Positions 1-11,894 of a stretch of 64,000 nt of DNA are shown in pieces. A model generated the notes under the pieces. The model was not told the DNA's origin. It saw only the letters and a list, made by a program, of their open reading frames with translations, and did not search any database. The position numbers were made by a program, and so were the translations under genes. The number at the start of each line of letters is the position of its first letter. The stretch's first letter is position 1. The stretch comes from Nicotiana tabacum (taxonomy: Eukaryota > Streptophyta > Magnoliopsida > Solanales > Solanaceae): contig NC_134096.1 of the NCBI RefSeq assembly GCF_000715075.1, positions 41,241,804-41,305,803 of the forward strand, read 5' to 3'.

Positions 1-169
1 TTGTAGGAGCAGGAGACTCAAAATCATCATCATCGGGGGCCTCGACATGCCCATTCGCTTCAGAATCAGGGGTTGAGGGCAAGTCCCTCAATGTTTTCGC
101 AAAATCGAGCTTAAGACCTTTTCCAGCAACCTTCATACGACTTTTAGAAGCAGACATTTTCGAACGCAT
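1..169 (-). CDS. Unrecognised protein, N-terminal fragment cut by window edge
   Basis: On the minus strand an ATG at 169-167 opens a frame that stays open to the window edge, about 56 codons. The peptide begins MRSKMSASKSRMK, is basic at first, and turns acidic (a run of four D) with S/P/T near the edge, so it looks like a disordered N-terminal tail. A second in-frame Met four codons on could be the true start. The upstream DNA is AT-rich and carries a (GA)16 tract about 410 bp away. I recognise no family. It could be the first exon of a host gene or the start of a transposon gene; the surrounding repeats favour the latter. Confidence 0.35.
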   Translation of the reverse strand, partial: MRSKMSASKSRMKVAGKGLKLDFAKTLRDLPSTPDSEANGHVEAPDDDDFESPAPT

Positions 170-576
170 TTTCTACAATAAAACAAACAAAGCTTTAAGA
201 AAAGTGAAGACAAGTGAAAGAAAAATACAAAAATCAGACCAAAAATAAAGTCCATGAACACAAAACAGAAGCCAATTTCCCCAAATTGGAACAAAACTCA
301 AAAAATAAATTATATCCTAAAAGTCGAAATAATAAAGCATGCAAACTGAATCACCAAGTTTAGGCCTAGAACGAAGATAGAAGGAATATAAAATCGAAAG
401 GAAAACACAACAATATTGTAAAACAAAAATATTCAAAATCAGAAATCAAAACAGTGGTAAAAGCATAAAATGAAATAAATATTACCAGAAAATAAGAGTG
501 AAAGCTCGAAAAATCACTTGAGACGCAACAATGGAGGACGGTTGCCTTCGTACCTCTGTGAAAAAAGCGTGAGAAG

Positions 577-615
<39 letters not shown>

Positions 616-1960
616 TTAAAAAGAAAACTAAAATACCGTTAATAATATTTGTGGGCTACCGGGTGAAAACAACATTCCAAAACATATACAACCTGGGTCA
701 AACCAGGTTAGGGCTTCAAATGTGGGCTATTTTCGGATGGGTTGTACGGCCCAAGTGATATATGATGTAATGTTTTCTTAATTTAATAAGTACAAATTAA
801 ATAATGCCAACTTGGTAGATTTTGATGAATATTTAACAAATAGCTAAAGTAAATATAGGTCATAAACTCTATCAATTCGGTAGAAAAATCCTTAAAGACT
901 AATAATTGTGTGCACGGCTCTGAATCATTTTTTAAACAAGGCCAATTACGGAGATATTGCGCTAAGACCAACTCCTTATGAGTTTATTCCTGTCAATCTC
1001 TCCACCCAACCAACCCCCTCCCCCTCCCCCTCAAAAAAAAAAAGCAAACTTGCCTCGCCATGTAACAGAGCAAACCCACCCACCCCGTTACCATCCCTGG
1101 AAAAACAGATATATGTCCAAGTTTTCTGTTTAAAAAAAAAAACAAATCTCACAAGCATGATGTACACCTTTCATTTTGTTTCCGAGCTTGTTATCTTCGG
1201 TCCTACAAGGAGAACTATTTCTCCTCTTTTTTACCTTACTCTGATGACTTAACTATAAATTCCAGTGGTTGACGCAGGTTTTAAGTAATCGTGTTTGGCT
1301 ATAGACAAAATAGAATTGTGGTGATAGCTAGCAAAAGTGGTAGTACTAGCTAGGCACGACAAGAAGTTTTTGCTATTGACTTGTTCTTTTTGGGTACATA
1401 ACATGGCATCAAGACAAATTCGTTTAAGCAAAGTTATTTTTCATACAAAAAAAAAAATAACCATTAGGTAAAATCCAAAAACATGTCAGAATTGATAGTG
1501 GGATCAACCTTTAAATTATTCAAATTGACTAAGTTATTATGTTTCTAACTGTGCAGAGTAAGTGGAATCAATAAGCTGCAAAATTTATACTGTGAATTCA
1601 TATAAGTTAAATCTTGAATTTCATTAGGGGGAAGACAACTTAAGCTTGATGATACATAACATTGGAACATCTTAATAACCCAAATATCAAAATTGCCAGA
1701 CCCTTATAATTTGCTTCCATATCCACCTTAAGCCAATAAACCTACATCGAGAATAGCATTAAACTGAGCCACAATGAATATTGACAACCAATTCGACATG
1801 CTTCTTGATCAAGCCCAATTATACCTTATAAAAAGGACTAAGTAGTCGTTGAATATATCATTCGGTTTACAAGCATGAAATCGAATCCCATAGATATTTA
1901 ACCTGCTAATCACACCACTAATTTTGCAAGATTTCACGTAGTCAACCATCAGAAATATTA
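170..1960. other. Non-coding AT-rich stretch, no gene seen
   Basis: Apart from the (GA)16 tract, this 1.8 kb contains short poly-A, poly-C and poly-T runs and scattered stop codons in all frames. The 114-codon plus-strand frame at 908-1252 is low-complexity (P/S/K-rich) and has no recognisable motif. The first 400 bp could be the 5' leader of the minus-strand frame at the left edge. The left LTR boundary of the next element is not sharp, so 1960 is approximate. Confidence 0.4.
581..612. repeat. (GA)16 microsatellite
   Basis: An uninterrupted GA dinucleotide run of 32 bp, read directly. On the minus strand it is a CT tract upstream of the frame starting at 169, a position where CT tracts are common in plant 5' leaders. 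Confidence 0.95.
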
Positions 1961-3008
1961 AATAATAATTTGAGTGGTTACTAACTAAGTGTAAAGTAAT
2001 TAAAATGATGTAAATTTATAACTAACAAAGTAAATATTGTAAACAAGATTAGAAAGTCTAGGGTTATGATTTCTCCAATTGCCAGAGTCTTCCCCTCTAC
2101 GTTTTCTATAAATTCGCCTAAGTATTCTCTACCGATCGTGAGTACTTTGGGTGTCGTAATTCTCTTTCGAGTAATTATCACAATTTATTAGACGTATTCT
2201 TCCAAACTACGCTAGTTGGCACTACTTCACCCCTCACTATGATCGCACTAAAGTTCTGTAATCTCTAATCCTACTTTTAAACCTTCCGTATTGATTCCTA
2301 AAATACGTTAGGAGTGATATTCAATAACTACCTAAAGCGTACCCTTTTCCAAGCAGTACACACTAAATAGGCATAGTTAATTGAGAGCTATTCAATTAAC
2401 AACAATGAACATGTAGTTGAACAAGTGGAGACAAATCAATGGCAAATTTATATTAAACTTAGTAGAAAATCATCCTTCAATAGATTTCATCAAACCGTAG
2501 ATGAGAAAGCTTAGCTACTCATAATTGTATAAACACTCTTCATAATATTCAAAAGCATTATTAAACTACAAATGAAAGAGGAACGGGTGGAAAACTAATT
2601 TGATTCCTTGCTCCAAAGTGTTCTGTAGCCTTTTTTTCTTCTCCAATAATGTCACAACCTTCCTCAACTCGTTTAGGGAGTATTTATATATTAGGGTTGA
2701 GGTCCTTCACTCCAAATCCGAGTCGGAGTATTTTTAATTCGCGAACAGATTGCCTCGGGCACCTGTCCTCGCGAGGCCAGGCTTGTAGCGCACCTGGGAT
2801 CTTGCGAGGCGAGGCCTATCGCGAGGAGTAGCGTGCTATAGAGATGGCGACGCCTAGCCTGGCGCCATGCTTGGATACTTCGTGCCTTTGTGCTCTTTTC
2901 TTATATTTTTGTCCTCTTTTTGTGCAATCTTCACTCGTCTTTGTCTTCCGAAGATCCTATAGATAAAATAACATAATTGGCTAAAATGTCACACAATTAA
3001 CCCCTAAG

Positions 3009-3021
3009 CTAACAAAATATA
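3009..3021. repeat. SINE target-site duplication, left copy
   Basis: CTAACAAAATATA, identical to 3232-3244 on the other side of the SINE. Confidence 0.9.
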
Positions 3022-3231
3022 CAACAATAACAATCTAGTATAATCCCACTAGTGGGGTCTGGGGAGGGTAGTGTGTAGGCAGACCTTACCCCTACCCTGG
3101 GGTAGAGAGGCTGTTTCCGATAGACCCTTGGCTGTCTCCCTCCAAGAACTCCCCACCTTGCTCTTGGGGTGACTCGAACTCACAACCTCTTGGTTGGAAG
3201 TGGAGGGTGCTAACCACTAGAGCAACCCACT
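3022..3231 (-). mobile_element. tRNA-derived SINE, Au/SolS type
   Basis: Read on the minus strand, the element starts with a tRNA-like head: an A-box-like TAGTGGTTAGCA (3209-3219) and a B-box GAGTTCGAGTC (3171-3181). It then has the body typical of Au-type plant SINEs (CTACCCTCCCCAGACCCCAC) and ends in a TTG-rich tail (TTGTTATTGTTG). It is flanked by a perfect 13-bp duplication CTAACAAAATATA at 3009-3021 and 3232-3244, the hallmark of LINE-mediated insertion. SINEs encode no protein; they are transcribed by RNA polymerase III from the internal boxes. It lies inside a decayed LTR and so is younger than that LTR. Assignment to the Au family is from memory of the family's 3' body; the SINE call itself is strong. 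Confidence 0.88.
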
Positions 3232-3244
3232 CTAACAAAATATA
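3232..3244. repeat. SINE target-site duplication, right copy
   Basis: CTAACAAAATATA, identical to 3009-3021. Confidence 0.9.
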
Positions 3245-3288
3245 AGGTAAGTAAAGTACTAAAAATATAGAATTATAGCCAAACATCA

Positions 3289-5147
3289 CTACCCTATACT
3301 TAAACATTACTCATCCTCGAGTCAACCACCAATTCATCCCAAATCTGAGCACTTTATTCTTAACACATCCGAAGCACAACACACCTATGACTATGGTTGA
3401 TAGCAACAATTAAACTTTAGCATATGCTTTCAACACACACTTCCCTTTACTTTATGCCATACTTCAAAAAATTATTCAACACCAAGACAACATGCTCATA
3501 ACACTTGTGGCCTAAAAAATCGACTCAATATCACAATGTATTCATGGCTTGAACACTTAACATCATAGAGAAAGATTATAACATCACCTATCCCTCATCA
3601 TTTGCCATCACAGCAAGAACAAAAGAGTAATTTGAATCCACACATTCAAATAAAATGCTCAAGTATATATTAAAGACTCACATATATCAAAGAAATTCCT
3701 CACTCTCACAAAGAAGTCACATGCATGCACAAAGAACCATAGGCTTGTCCATGATGTAACCTCCACTAATGTAGGCTTGCTCAATCTAAAATTAAGTAGC
3801 ACTTTTTCATGGTTGTAACGTGTGCTACGGGATGGATAGAATATATTTTTGGAATAGTGGCTCACCATCATAAGCACTTTAACACGTCACATGCATATTT
3901 AACTTTAAGCGCATTTCTCAATCCCAACTTCAATTTCACTAACAATATTGTTCCAAGAGCGTTCCCTTTTTCTTTAACTATTGCTTTACTTCACACCTAC
4001 TAGCAAGGACAATATATCAATTTATTCATCTACATATATTTTTTTTGTCAATTCCCATTAGTAGTGTTCTTTTACAAAACACATGCACCTTTTCTCCTTC
4101 AGTGGTTCCACTCAAAAGCCACCGAAGTTCCCTCCTTACTTCTGCTAGCGCAAATTTTACGATTAAAGTGCTTTAAGAGGTACAAGGATCAAAATAATGA
4201 CAGTTAAGAATAAAGGGGTATAGGCTTGTCATGTGGTTGCCAAATAAAGGTTTATAGGCTCAAAAGGGTTGACGAGGGATAATTCTTTTATTTGTAGTAA
4301 TCATTAAGCTCAGAAAGATCAAATAAAGGATAAAACCATTTTTCACACTGAGCACAACCTAGGATTTCATTTTAACTCACATGCGGGGAAAGTTCTAGAC
4401 TCTAATGCAATGACACGGACTACACAAATTCTTACCACACATGGCACATGACTCACTAAGGACGGTTCCATTCCGACTCTCAACCAATTGCAAGTATTCA
4501 TGGAGCCACAAATTATTAAGCATTAAGCACAAAGTAAATACAAGCCAAGAAAACGAGACATAGGCATCAATAGACATGTTATCTTACTCAACAAGGCATC
4601 ATAAGCAACTTCAAACCATAGGGATGATAATACACATTCTAGAGCCTAAATATGCTACTATCTAACAAGTCAAAAGGGCACCTAGAAATTTCATTTTTTT
4701 CATCCTTTTATTCCTCCATCCTAATGTACTCTAAAAATAAAAATAAATATTACCCGGTTCAACTACATCCCATGAAAAACAAGCGAGGCACAAAATAAAA
4801 TCATGGGGGATCACTACATCCCGGTTCAATTATTATTTTTTGATTTTCTATATTTTTGTTTTTTTCCAAATTAACCTACTAAAATCAACCCTAAAAACTA
4901 AAGACTAAATCTAAAATACTATACTAAAAAGTTTTTGTGTTTTCTCAATAATTCTTTTTTGGCAAATTCTATGCTAAAATAGAAAAGAAGAAGCTAATAA
5001 CTATTATGCTAAAATAAAATAAGAAGCTGTCAATTTATCTACTATTTACATACCCCAGAGACTCCCCCACCCCACATTTCATTTATGCAGTGTCCTCGGT
5101 GCATGTATAAAGAAATACAAAACAAGTAAGGTTGTAGAAAAAATTCA
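3289..5147 (-). mobile_element. Non-coding 3' internal region of the minus-strand LTR element
   Basis: Between the 3' LTR and the transposon-protein pseudogene lies 1.9 kb with no usable reading frame. It holds the TCATCCTCGAG motif shared with 35056-35066, a poly-T stretch, and near 5060-5110 a 'CCCCACCCCACATTT...GTCCTCGGTGCATG' segment just downstream of the pseudogene on the minus strand. Long AT-rich non-coding tails are usual in this type of element. Confidence 0.45.
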
Positions 5148-6466
5148 TTGGCCAGTCTTCATCATCGCCCTAATCATAGAAGGCCCCATCCGCAGCTTCC
5201 CAATCCTCATCACCATATCCCCCTCAGCATCTTCATCAGCCTCCTCCTCATACTACTTTGGCTCGGCCTCTGAATATTCAGGGATGTTGACATCCTCGTC
5301 CTCAGGTAGTCTTGGGCCCTCACCAAGTCCAACCAGATGCTGGGCATGTAAATTGGCCCTTTCCTCTGGAGTAGACGACCTCCCTCCAATCTATAGCTAC
5401 AAGTTCAACATGCCATAGAAATGGGCCTTGAAGTTGTCATCACGAGTATTATGCTCGGCACCAGTAAGTAAAGACATATCATTCTCCTCCTTCGCCCGGA
5501 TGCTGGAGATGTCAGTCCCTCGAAGGGGTGCTGGAATGACTATATTAAACTCTCGTTCTTCCTCAACCTCCTCCTTTCTCAGATATTGTGTCAACAAGTT
5601 GCCGAAGAACAACCTATATATCCTCTTTCTCTTTCTCACCTGCACCATTTGGTGGCATATCAAACGGCTCACATTCACCTTTTGGCCAGTCAGTAAGAAG
5701 TAAAGCAAGCACTCTCTCTCACGCTCGATCATCATCTCATGGTTTCAGGGTAGCAACCGCATGTTGATCAATTTCAACCAAACTTGAGCTTCCAGCTTCA
5801 TCTTCTTCTTTGGAAATTTTCTATGACGCTGAGTCTTTTTGTCACAAACCCAGGCAACTATAAAATTGACAACACATAAAGTGTGTCTAATCTAAGCTCA
5901 TGATATGTCGGGCGGGAAATGAAGTTACCCAAGGTCTCATGTGGAACATCAGGAGCTCCCAAGTAATTGCATATCAGCGATGAAGAAAAATCAATCAATC
6001 GTCCCCGAATGGGCACATACTACTCTAGATCATATCCTGCATAGAACTCATGAATAAAGTTCACATTGATATACCCAGGGTTCCCGAACACATAGCTCAA
6101 CCCATGATCATGAATAACCTTCCATATTGCCGAATACTTAGATCGTAAACGGCGCTCATGAACAGCCAAATTAGGGTGCATATGCTTAGGCCGTCAAAAC
6201 TTGTACTATACCTTGGTGGATGGGGGTATAATCTTAATCATATATTCACATTGTCCTTGAGGCCTTAGGCATGAGGCTGCCATAACTGCCACTAGTTGAA
6301 ACACCTCAACATGACTCAAAGTGGCCTCTCCTCCTTTTCGCTTTTTCGGTGGCGGTGCAGAAGATGTCTTGCCTTTGGTGGGGGCAGTAGATTTGTCCTT
6401 TCCTTTGTAAGTCGGTGGTGCATTTTGTTTCATATGCACCATTTTTGTACCTACACAAGTGGACAT
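5148..6466 (-). pseudogene. Degenerate 'putative plant transposon protein' gene
   Basis: The minus-strand frame starts at 6466 with MSTCVGTKMVHMKQ, then a K/T/P-rich linker ending in PPPKKRKGG, which looks like a nuclear localisation signal. Further on, in shifted frames, are HERRLRSKYSAIWKVIHDHG, NPGYINVNFIHEFYAGYDLE and RGRLIDFSSSLICNYLGAP. These fit the 'RGR.IDFS...I...LG.P' core of the plant transposon protein domain that is common in Solanaceae repeats. A basic MMIERERECLLYFLL segment and an E/D-rich tail (EDEDVNIPEYSEAEPK) follow. At least five in-frame stops and a shift near 5870 make it non-functional. The role of this domain is unknown; it is thought to act like a Gag or accessory protein of an LTR element. 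Recognition is from motif memory. Confidence 0.6.
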
Positions 6467-7371
6467 TAGTCGACTCCAAAGGGCATCTAATTAAGTCAAA
6501 ACGTGGTCTTACGACCTCACACTTTAAATCTTAGCACATTGTTGTCAAGTACGTTTAGGCTACTCAGATTTCACCTCTTGAAATAAAGTAATTATTGTAG
6601 CTATGATACAACTAGGTCATGCATGAGAACAATGTAAGTGCCAAACTTGAAACCTTTAACCCGGCTCCGGTAAGCCACCCCACACTTCAAATTTATGCTT
6701 GGGACTCTTACAACTTACTAGTGGATCAATCCCGGAGACTCGAGCTCCAACTAGGACAAAACGTGCCTTTGAGGCATTTTATCAAATACATGGTACACAC
6801 TAGTTAGGGCAAAGTTTTTATGTGGATGAGGGATTGCCTCACCCTCCTAAATCGGCTTGGGATTCGAGTGTAAACACTCGTTTGAGCAAGAATAACATTC
6901 CTATGGGGTTTCTGGGGTTGGGACGAGCATGCACAAATTTACATACAACACATTCATCAATTTTGCATGTTACAACTTTACTAAAATATTGAGAGAGATT
7001 AGTGATCTTCAATGAATGGTGACGTTGAGGGTAAGAATGTGTAAGAGATGATTTGATGGAGTTTTTATGTGAGTGAGAGGTGGAAGGGACGACTGGCAGT
7101 GGGGAGGGAGAATTTTGGAGAGTGAAAGAGAGAATGGGAGGGCTGGCAGTGGATTGTACTGTGAGTGTGAGGGTTTTTATTTTTGTTTGTGTGTTTTTAT
7201 ATAGTGGAGGGGTTATAAAAATGAGAAAGGGCCGAAACTTACCTAGCATTTTGAGCTGGGATGCGAGCCCCACCGCGTGGCTGACCTAGAGATATGACGC
7301 AAGGGGCGAGCTGGAGACAAGGCGAGGCGATCCTGGGCACGAGGTGAGGCGCGCTATAGAGAGAGAGAACT
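6467..7371 (-). mobile_element. 5' leader and 5' LTR remnant of the transposon-protein element
   Basis: This stretch upstream of the pseudogene on the minus strand has no coding motif. It contains a TATA-like box and a GC-rich module at about 7265-7350 (rich in GAGGCG, ending in GCGCTATAGAGAG). The same order, TATA-like box then GC module ending in GCTATAGAGA, occurs in the LTR at about 2683-2840. That suggests 7150-7371 is the promoter part of this element's 5' LTR, truncated where the next element begins. The 144-codon minus-strand frame at 6839-7273 has no recognisable domain and is treated as leader. Confidence 0.35.
7195..7203 (-). promoter_or_regulatory. Candidate TATA box of minus-strand LTR
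   Basis: TATATAAAA on the minus strand, 65 bp from the GC-rich module and followed downstream by a pyrimidine-rich leader. Its position relative to the GC module matches the TATATAAAT-like box in the other LTR near 2683-2691. No transcript evidence is available. Confidence 0.35.
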
Positions 7372-7490
7372 TCAGTTATTTATTTCAAGATGCATGTAGA
7401 TTATCTATTAGTATGTTAATTTCGTGGTTGGCTTGCCTAACGATGGCGTTGGGCACTATCATGGGCTATAGTGAGATTTGAGTCGTGACA
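7372..7490 (+). mobile_element. 5' LTR remnant (U5 end) of gene-less gypsy-type element
   Basis: The last part of an LTR, ending GTCGTGACA directly before the primer site. Its closing segment (TTGGCTTGCCTAACGATGGCGTTGGGC...) resembles the end of the LTR at 54556-55067. The rest of this 5' LTR is missing; the left boundary is approximate. Confidence 0.55.
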
Positions 7491-7493
7491 ATT

Positions 7494-7505
7494 TGGTATC
7501 AGAGC
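7494..7505 (+). other. Primer binding site, initiator tRNA-Met type
   Basis: TGGTATCAGAGC, the complement of the 3' end of plant initiator tRNA-Met, two bases after the LTR end. This is the usual primer site of chromovirus-type Ty3/gypsy and many Copia elements. Confidence 0.85.
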
Positions 7506-10500
7506 GCTAGGTTTACTTAGGTCTCACGAGTCATGAATAAGTCTAGTAGAGTCTTGCAGATAGGTACGGAGACGTCTGTAGTTATCTTCAAGAGGCTACA
7601 AGATGTTAGGAGAACTTTCCTTTCTTGATTCTTTATCGTGCGATTTGATTTTGTGCAGGCTTATGCCTTCGGTTCCTTCTTACTCATTCGTACATGATAT
7701 CGATCATTCGATATCAGTTGTGCACCGATGAGTTGTGAAGTTTCTACAGATGTGGTGCATGATGGTTTTCCCTACGTATGCGGACGGGCTATTATTGTTG
7801 TCTTGTGGAGGGGTGTTTTGTCGCTTCAACCCAATGTTAGTGTTGCCTATGGTTTTGAGTCTATGCACGGTGTATTGTGATGTTCATGCGTTGTTATCGC
7901 GCAATGCTGGTGTAAATAGTAGATTGCTTACTTATGTGTCATGACAGTGAATGACTCGAGAGAAGGATTATTTGGTTCATGGTTTAGAGATTCAACATTT
8001 AATTCTAGCGGAGGAGAGGCAATTGGATTATGGATGTTCAGGCTTTTGATGACGGAGTAGCGAGATTTGATATTTCCGAACATGCTGGAATTCTTGTTTG
8101 TGATATGGTGTCATCGTTCTTATTTGAATGAATTAAAGCTCTTATGTATGATGGTATTCATTGGTTTGCCTTTGGGGCAAGGTGCTGTTAAATGGTACCT
8201 AAGAAGCGGTTATCAGAGCTGGTGGTGTGTGGCGGCTTCAGAGTCAAATTAGTGTTTCTAGTGTTGATGGCTCAAGGAAGATGATCTTAAGGAGGCTTAG
8301 AAATGATGGCAATCTATTTGTTCGGGTGCTACGGAGATGGATCATGATTTTGAGAGGCATGACTGGCGGCAGATGATGAGAAGAGACATGGTAGGATATG
8401 TCTTGTGGTGGTTGGATTTCTAGTAGGTCAAGTACGAGCAATACAGATCGAGTAGTTTTCTTAGGAAGATGGTTTAATCGGAGTGGTAGTGGTAGCGTGT
8501 TGTATAGATTTTGTGGTACGATAGCCACATCCTCTGAGAAAGCATAGGGCGATTTGGGTCATTGTAGACAAATGACTAAGTCTATGTATTTCGTTTGAGG
8601 TGGTGGTTTCTGTACTTAGGATACTTGAATGTGACGAAAATAGTTGCTTGGGATGCAGAGGAATGTGAATACTTAATTATTGTTTGGGGATGCAATATAG
8701 CGTCGAGTTGTAAACATATTGTTGGACCTTCAGTTGGTGTTAATGGGATGAATGGATTCTTACGTATGACGAACGAGTGTGGACCTAGGATAATTAACTA
8801 ATTTCATAATGGATGTGGCTATGTCTATGCCGTTGGAGGATGTCAGTGTGAGATTACACAGGTGGGTTATCTCCTGTAAGAAGGTTTGGGGTTGCATGAC
8901 TTCTGATGAAGTTTCTATAAAGAGTTCTGCCTTCTATCCAATGGGATGCATGTACTATGATCTGAGCTTGGATCGCTTGAAGAAGATGGTACAACTTCAA
9001 GAGGTCGAATGTGCGATTATGGCTGATAATTCGGGATGTGTTATGATTTTTAGTACAATAAGAACTTATAAGAAATTAGGCTGAGTAACGATGTGAGATC
9101 GTGGTAGCTAGGATGAGAAGTCATTGTGGGTCCTTGGATTTTGCGAGGGTGGCTTAAAGCTAAGTGGGGGAGCCTACCATCGATGATTGGGTCACAGAGC
9201 TATCTGCCCTTGCAGTTTCTGGTTAGCGGTACATTGGTGGATTAGTTACGACCGAGGAAGAGAATGTCACAGGTAATTCGAGCAAGTTATTTGATGGATG
9301 TGTGCTATATTTCACTTTTTAATGTGTGAAGGTTATGCAATAACTCAGATTAGGTACTTATTTTTAGAGGTGATGTGCAAGGAAAAGGATTCATTTGGTT
9401 GCTTCGTTGGAGTGTTTGAGTGCTAATGGAGCACTAGTTGTTTGGTTATATAATCGGGACTGGTTTATATTGGGCGACTCTCAACAATGGTTCTAGTGGG
9501 TTCAAGAATTAAAGTGTGGTGCCTAAGGATTTTCGGATTCGTCGTGTGGTTAAGGATTTAGTTTTGCAGCGGAGTATGAAAGAGACCTGGAACATTTCTA
9601 TGAATGCCACCGGGTCTGCGGTGTGGTGTTAGAGAGATGGAAGAAACAACTTCGAATTCGTAGAAGATCTTTAAGAATTGGGGTATTATTAGTTGGAGAT
9701 ACTATTGAGTGCATAAGGAGAGTATAAAATGATTTATGGGTATTGAGGCACTGTGGTCTTACAGTTTGGGGTCACTAGGAATGTCAATTGAGGTCCAATG
9801 TGTTCTGGAAAAGAGAGGTATTTATTCTGAAAGTAAGTCAAGAGAGAACTGAGGAGTTGAGTTTGTTTAGTAGTGGTTTGGATTGGCAAGTTAAAGAAAA
9901 TGATCGGTTCCTTCGGTGCGATAAGGTGATAATGGTGTTTTGTGGCTACACTAGCAGGCTTGGCAGTCTCCATAGTTTGGTTGATTTGGTGGAATTTAAT
10001 CCTGATGGTCAGGGTAAGTGCAAATGAGTCCCGAAAAGGCTATGACGGTTTTGACCACGATTTGAGGTTGGTGTCATCTACGTTTATGGGAAGTTGGTTG
10101 CGTGTTACAATTCTTTCTCCTAAATGGGTTAAGCAAAAGGTTCTAGGTGATGGAGTGTTTATTCCCTCAGTGGTTCAGTATTTATGACGGGACTCTGCAC
10201 TCTCGCGTGTTAGCATGATAGATGTAGTGAGCACTGTGGAATTTGAATTGAAGGATAAAGGTTGATGTTCAGTTTTGACAGGGATGTAATGAGCTCGAAG
10301 TAGCGGGAGAAGATTTCATAAGTTGTGGGAGTATATCCCATGAAATGATCGTATAAGTGTGACGTGTCCGTCATTTATGTGGTAGAGATGGAAATCAGGT
10401 ATGAACATTCTGGTATTGTCGCTGATTGGAGAGTTTATGTTTGAGAAACGCTTTATTCCTTTGGTTGCATATTGTAGAAGTTTGTTCTTGATTTGATGAT

Positions 10501-11894
10501 TGATTGTATATGTCATGGATAGGGTCATTGTGGATCTTTGGAAGGTTATTAACCTATTTTGGGATGATTGGAATCGGCTTTGAGGTCCGTTGGTAGACCT
10601 AATGTGAATGTATATTCTACACCAGATCAAATATGCTTATTCAGCATATAATTTCTTATGGAAGATTCTTTGGGCATTGGATGTTAGTCATGTCATCATC
10701 AATTCCATGTATTACTCTATTATGCCATATGGGCGGTGAGACGACTTGATTATTCACACGTGTGTTGTGGTCCTGTGCAGCTTGTGGCGTTATATGAGCG
10801 AGATGGCTCTCGAGATACTAGTTTGTCTATTGCACCTTAGTCATACTTGGGCCTTTGTGACGCATAATGCTATCAGTCTCTACAGGGTTATATTTATGCA
10901 CTTGGCGTGCTTGTGGTTGATATACGTGTGTCCAGTGGGTATGAGCATTTTGGCTCGATGGGAATTCCCTTATTTATTTTCATGTATGGATCAGGTGCTC
11001 GCCGCCATGGGTATGATGTTTGGATCAGGTTATACGTCGCAACAGTATCATGTGTGAATCGGGTTTCACGCCGCAATAGTGAGATGTTGAGTACGGTTCC
11101 TTATACTTATTTTGTGTCTTTTGTTTCTTACCTATGAGATAGGTTCATAGCTTTGGTTTGGTTGTTTTATTCGTTATGCGGGCTAGATAGTTCCGTACTC
11201 GGGTTCGCTTTCCCCTATTGGTCATGTTCGAGTTATGTCTTGTTGGCGCATTAATGATGTCAAATGAGATTTTAGATTGTTTTTGATGTGGCTTGTCGAC
11301 GAATAGCTTGTACTGGGTGAGACGAGGTTGTTGGACATGAAATCAGTACAATCAGATTTGTATAATGTATGTTGGAAGGAAAATATAACTAATCAGTTCA
11401 GAATGTGGCAATGGTTTTGTCGAGCGGAGAGACTCCATGAGTTATTGATTTGATGGGTGGTTATGGGTTTATACATATCTTTTTCATCGTTGCAGTATTG
11501 TGAGGGTTGGAATAAGGCTTGTATATGTTATGAGGTATATTACCGGCACCGAGTTCAAAAATTGCAGTTATTGTGGTTGAAAGATATTAGTATGGGCATG
11601 CGAATTATGCGGTGCGTCATGTGATTATGACTTGGGTGTATATGTATTTTTGGTACAACTTGCCTAGTTTGATGCGGTGTATGTATACAAGAATTGGGCC
11701 TTACAAGAAATTCTGAATATTGGAATTTTGTTCCAAGGCCTGTGGGCTAAGGTAGGAAGAAGGATCCTCTGTCTGGGTTGAGCTAATATGCTCATATGGA
11801 ATGTGGTGGTAAGGGTAGGTGCACAAGGAGTGACTCAGTGATTTTGGCAACTTTGGAACGATTCTTGGCACGTTCGAGGATGAACATATGCTTA
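7506..11894 (+). mobile_element. Internal region of a large non-autonomous LTR element (LARD-like)
   Basis: About 4.4 kb between a primer site and a polypurine tract. I looked for zinc knuckle, protease, reverse transcriptase (xxDD), RNase H and integrase motifs in all frames and found none. The longest frames are 60-104 codons with no similarity to Gag or Pol. Some phrases, such as the stretch around 8806-8985, look like non-coding internal sequence seen in other Solanaceae repeats. Around 10985-11075 are repeats of GGATCAGG/GGGTTTCACGCCGCAA type otherwise typical of LTRs, so part may be captured LTR sequence. Best reading: a large retrotransposon derivative that would need proteins from another element. 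Alternative: an autonomous copy decayed beyond recognition. Confidence 0.55.

Larger units (their letters stand above)
1961..3288 (-). mobile_element. LTR (3' copy) of a minus-strand LTR element, SINE-interrupted
   Basis: The right end reads AATTATAGCCAAACATCA and is followed by a pyrimidine-rich stretch and 'cttaaacattactcatcctcgag'-like internal sequence. The same order (LTR end ACCATCA, then CCCCACACTTAAACC and the TCATCCTCGAG motif) occurs at 35021-35066, so the two are related LTRs. On the minus strand the CCCCACACTT complement acts as a polypurine tract, making this the 3' LTR. A GC-rich module (about 2740-2860) lies beside a TATATAAAT-like box (about 2683-2691, minus strand), as in the related sequences near 7195-7350 and 34605-34760. 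The left boundary is decayed and approximate. A SINE with its target duplication is inserted near the right end. Confidence 0.5.

Noticed and set aside
908..1252. 114-codon plus-strand frame
   Set aside because: It translates poly-C and poly-A runs and shows no motif or plausible neighbours.
3171..3219. Functional tRNA gene
   Set aside because: A and B boxes are present, but there is no cloverleaf; they belong to the SINE head.
3092..3307. 71-codon minus-strand frame across the SINE
   Set aside because: SINEs do not encode protein; the frame runs through the tRNA-like head and flanking LTR.
6839..7273. 144-codon minus-strand frame upstream of the transposon-protein pseudogene
   Set aside because: Low-complexity S/T/P/H-rich translation of a leader/LTR region with a TATA-like box inside it; no domain seen.
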